Source: Latrodectus hesperus
Taxonomy: Eukaryota > Arthropoda > Arachnida > Araneae > Theridiidae
Direction of reading: 5' to 3'
DNA: 64,000 nt
Assembly: GCA_037975125.1 (NCBI GenBank)
Contig: CM075857.1
Coordinates: 71,812,845 to 71,876,844, forward strand
The translations under genes were made by a program, and so were the position numbers. Numbering within the stretch: position 1 is the stretch's first letter; every line of letters starts with the position of its first letter. Below are positions 61,321 through 64,000 of the stretch, piece by piece. The notes beneath the pieces were generated by a model. It was not told the DNA's origin. It worked only from the letters and a program-made list of their open reading frames with translations, and did no database searches.

Positions 61321-62985
61321 TGATTAAACTGAAAAATTTGGTTTTGTAAGCAACAGTATCAAAAGTATTGTTCATATAATTATTTTACACAGATTTAAAA
61401 TTATTAAACGAAGATTTTACAGTTGATTTAGAATATAGCCACCAAGATAAATACTTATGTAGGCCAAATATTTTATTGCTATGTAAATTTATGAATTTTT
61501 TAATTTGAAGTAATTTTAAATCATTTACATATCGACAAATTTAAACATTCTTGCAAAAAATACTGTCGTATCTAACATTGTAAGATATTTAGTAAACATA
61601 GTTACAGTTTTTTAAATGGATAGATATTTAAACGACACATAATTGCACATAAGAGGATGAACTTAATATTTTGACACGATAAAACACTTTTGGGCAAAAA
61701 GTATATTTCCAAAGAATTTAAATAAAAATATTTTTCGATAAAGTACACACTTCTTTGGCTTAATATGCTTAATGCAATCAAAATAAAATAGTTATTATTT
61801 TTATTAAAGGTATAAAAAATATTCATATATTTTATATTTATTATTAGACAATTTTCTAAAAATGTTGTAAATAAATATGCTTTAGAAATACATTAAAGAT
61901 TTTGAAACTCCCTGATGATTCGAGTATATTTAAGGAGGGTATGTTGAGCGTATATGTTCTACGAATTCATGTGAAAATATTTATTAAAAAAGATAGAGTA
62001 GAGAAATGAATAAAGGAAATAATAATTTTAGTAAAAAAGTTTAAACTTTAATTTTATATTTTTTCCCCAAAGTATAAAGACATATTTTTGCACAATGATG
62101 TTATGAATATCATTCTTAAATTTATCTGATGTTACATTTAATAAAGAAAAAATTTAAAAGCATTTTTATACTTTAATAATTTAACTTAAAAATTATTCTT
62201 CTGAATAAGAAACAAATGGTTCGTAAATGTTCACTTTTATTTTTGAAAATTATACCATCAAATTCAAAATATTTTAGCATGAGTATTTGCTTAAATAGAT
62301 TATTGAATATAATATCACATTTAGTAAATTAGAGCCAAATATTATGTATTATATGTACTTATAATTTAAGTGGAAAATAATTGTTTAAAGTTTATCAAAT
62401 TGTTTTCTTATTTAATAGTTTCAAAAATTAAATTTATCAAAAATATACAATGATAAATATTTTAAATTTAATTAAATATTTAATACATTCTTTCAAAAAC
62501 CACATAAAATAAATAGTTATTTTGAAAGAAGTCGTGCACATCTAAATGAATTAAATATTCGTTTTATTTTTTCAAAACGTATATAAAATGGGATTAAAAA
62601 TAAATGTACATAAGGCATTTTCTCATACCAACATATTGTAAGTTACCTTAAATTTCTATTTTCTTTGGTTTTTTTAAAATTTGTTGTAAAGAAAATTTTT
62701 AATTCTTTTTATGAAGAAACATTTTTGCGACTAATATTACTATTCTGATTTTAAAAGGATAAGAAAAACATACGTTTGATGCTGATCATAATAAAGAAAA
62801 GTAACGGTAAAAGTTATAGTTTATATATATGATAAAAACGAACTTATATAAGTTCATGCAAAAACTCTAGCTACCATATTTTGTTAGAATAAACATGTAT
62901 ATATCAGTGAGAGAAAAATGTGCAAATATCAGACCTTCATAACCACACATGTAATTTCTGTTGGTTTTTAATTTTTGTTTTCAGT
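61321..62985. other. AT-rich intergenic sequence
   Basis: No features recognised. The frame at 61602-61826 (minus) has no motifs. Confidence 0.6.
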
Positions 62986-64000
62986 TTCGTTGAAAATTGT
63001 CCGTACTATTCTGCAATGGCTGGAAAAGGAATTTTGCCTGATTCTTTAAGGTGGTGAGATCCAATAGATGCAAGTGATCCCCACTAGGAACGTCATAGGC
63101 TGACGTTATTACTTGCCTTAAGAACGCGTTTCCCGCAATGGGGTCTATCTTCTCTGGAACCAATATCAAACCAAAGCTTCTGTGTCTAGAAGACATGCTC
63201 CTGGCCAATTAAGAGTTACAACATCTGCAGAAGAACATTATATAGATTTTCCGCCCTGAGAAAGAAGAAGCATATCTATGCCTCAACTTGTTGCAGAATA
63301 CTCTGTAACATCAGAAACAAGAATATTTGCTAGAAGATCTTCGCTATGCAAGTATCTATGATAAGTAATCAGTTGCGTATGACCATCGCCGAGCGCAAGA
63401 GAAGGATCCGCTTTGCTTGCGCAAAAGAATGCGTTTCCATGACAAGACAGCTATGGGTTTCTCTGCATTTTAAAGACGAGTCCAGATCTTTTTTAAAGAC
63501 GAGTTCAAACAGGAGAACGATTCAGGATGCCTACTGATCTGGACGTAACACGGTAACTGTGTACTTCTTCAGTGTTGGATTGATAGTATCTGCGAATAAA
63601 GAACCAGGTGCCATCAATCCAACACTGTAGAAAGACACAGTTACTACCATAATGGAATAATGTCTTAGACATTTATCTCACTCAGTGGTCAAATGGACCT
63701 AAATTTGTTTCAGAGAAGAACTGTGAATGATGTGATAAATCAGGACGAGTTTCTTGACTCGTATGTTTCCCCATATCTTGGTGTGATTGACAAAAATTTC
63801 ATTCTGCTGGATGCTAACACAAGATCTCTTACATAGACTTGGATTAGAGTGAATGGAATGGCCAGCTTGATCTCTAGACGTGAATCCCATAGAACATTTG
63901 AGGAACTATCTTGATAGACTGGCTGCAGCTTTAAGTCCTGATCCAAGGTCGGTATATAGGAGAAATGGAAAACAGAATCCTCCGTATATTGTCTTTGCTT
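62985..64000 (+). pseudogene. Tc1-like transposase relic (DD34E type), second copy, cut by the window end
   Basis: Plus-strand blocks: RVSRNGVYLLWNQYQTKASV and SRRHAPGQLRVTTSAEEHYI (about 63124-63245), the linker between the paired-type DNA-binding domains; RRSISMPQLVAEYSVTSETR (63260-63325), the second helix-turn-helix; RKRRIRFACAKE and LHFKDESRSF (63390-63490), where the usual FSDESRF first-Asp motif has become FKDESRSF; FILLDAN (63797-63817, second Asp); EWPA-stop-SLDVNPIEHL (about 63855-63900, with the Glu of DD34E); and LAAALSPDPRSVYR. The frame changes several times and stops are present, so it is inactive. A long inverted repeat (63552-63648) replaces the normal middle of the catalytic domain. 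The motifs differ from the Tc1-like relic at 33-34 kb, so this is another family. Upstream 62985-63124 is more complex and probably its decayed N-terminus. Confidence 0.83.
63552..63648. repeat. Imperfect 33-36-bp inverted repeat inside the Tc1-like relic
   Basis: cagtgttggattgat (63570-63584) is exactly complementary to 63613-63627. The match continues outward with a few mismatches and gaps (ggtaactgtgt... against ...acacagttactacc). The loop is 28 nt. Confidence 0.85.

Overview
This is a strongly AT-rich, gene-poor stretch of an animal genome. No host gene, rRNA, confident tRNA, CRISPR array or bacterial-type operon was found. Everything recognisable is mobile DNA or simple repeat: non-LTR retrotransposons whose ORF2 carries RNase H, mariner, Tc1-like and piggyBac transposase relics, MITE and foldback sequences, and long (TA)n and (CA)n microsatellites. 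This mix fits an arthropod. The wording of the retrotransposon and Tc1 proteins resembles families common in spider genomes, so a spider or other chelicerate is the best guess. That guess is inference; no host marker gene is present.

Layout. 0-3 kb: an 80-codon frame of unknown origin with a perfect 20-bp hairpin, then a 790-bp internally deleted LINE (minus strand) between 12-bp target-site duplications (TSDs). 3-19 kb: AT-rich sequence with three (TA)n tracts and two weak SINE-like patches. 19.7-21.4 kb: a decayed piggyBac transposase gene (minus) holding a 29-bp tandem array. 25.5-27.7 kb: two different mariner relics side by side. 30.57-32.76 kb: a 5'-truncated non-LTR copy (copy A, minus) with 13-bp TSDs. 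33.1-34.3 kb: a Tc1-like relic (plus). 34.4 and 35.8 kb: a 23-bp perfect hairpin and a 130-bp TA-flanked MITE. 43.2 kb: a roughly 70-bp tail copy of the 2-kb LINE family. 47.9-48.3 kb: a 3'-end-only copy (copy B, minus) of the copy A family with 12-bp TSDs. 50.5-52.9 kb: a second non-LTR family (copy D, minus). 53.1-57.3 kb: a nearly complete but broken member of the copy A family (copy C, plus) with ORF1 and ORF2. 58.2 kb: (CA)n. 60.85 kb: (TA)n between inverted repeats. 63-64 kb: another Tc1-like relic running off the window end.

None of the transposase or polymerase genes is intact: each carries frameshifts, stops or deletions, so nothing here looks able to move on its own. No clearly new biological system is visible. 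The best leads are structural: the internally deleted LINE with clean TSDs and its tail copy, three copies of one LINE family with similar target sites, the 130-bp MITE, and several long inverted repeats that may record template switching. Coordinates of decayed elements are approximate unless fixed by TSDs or terminal repeats. Frames were read by eye.
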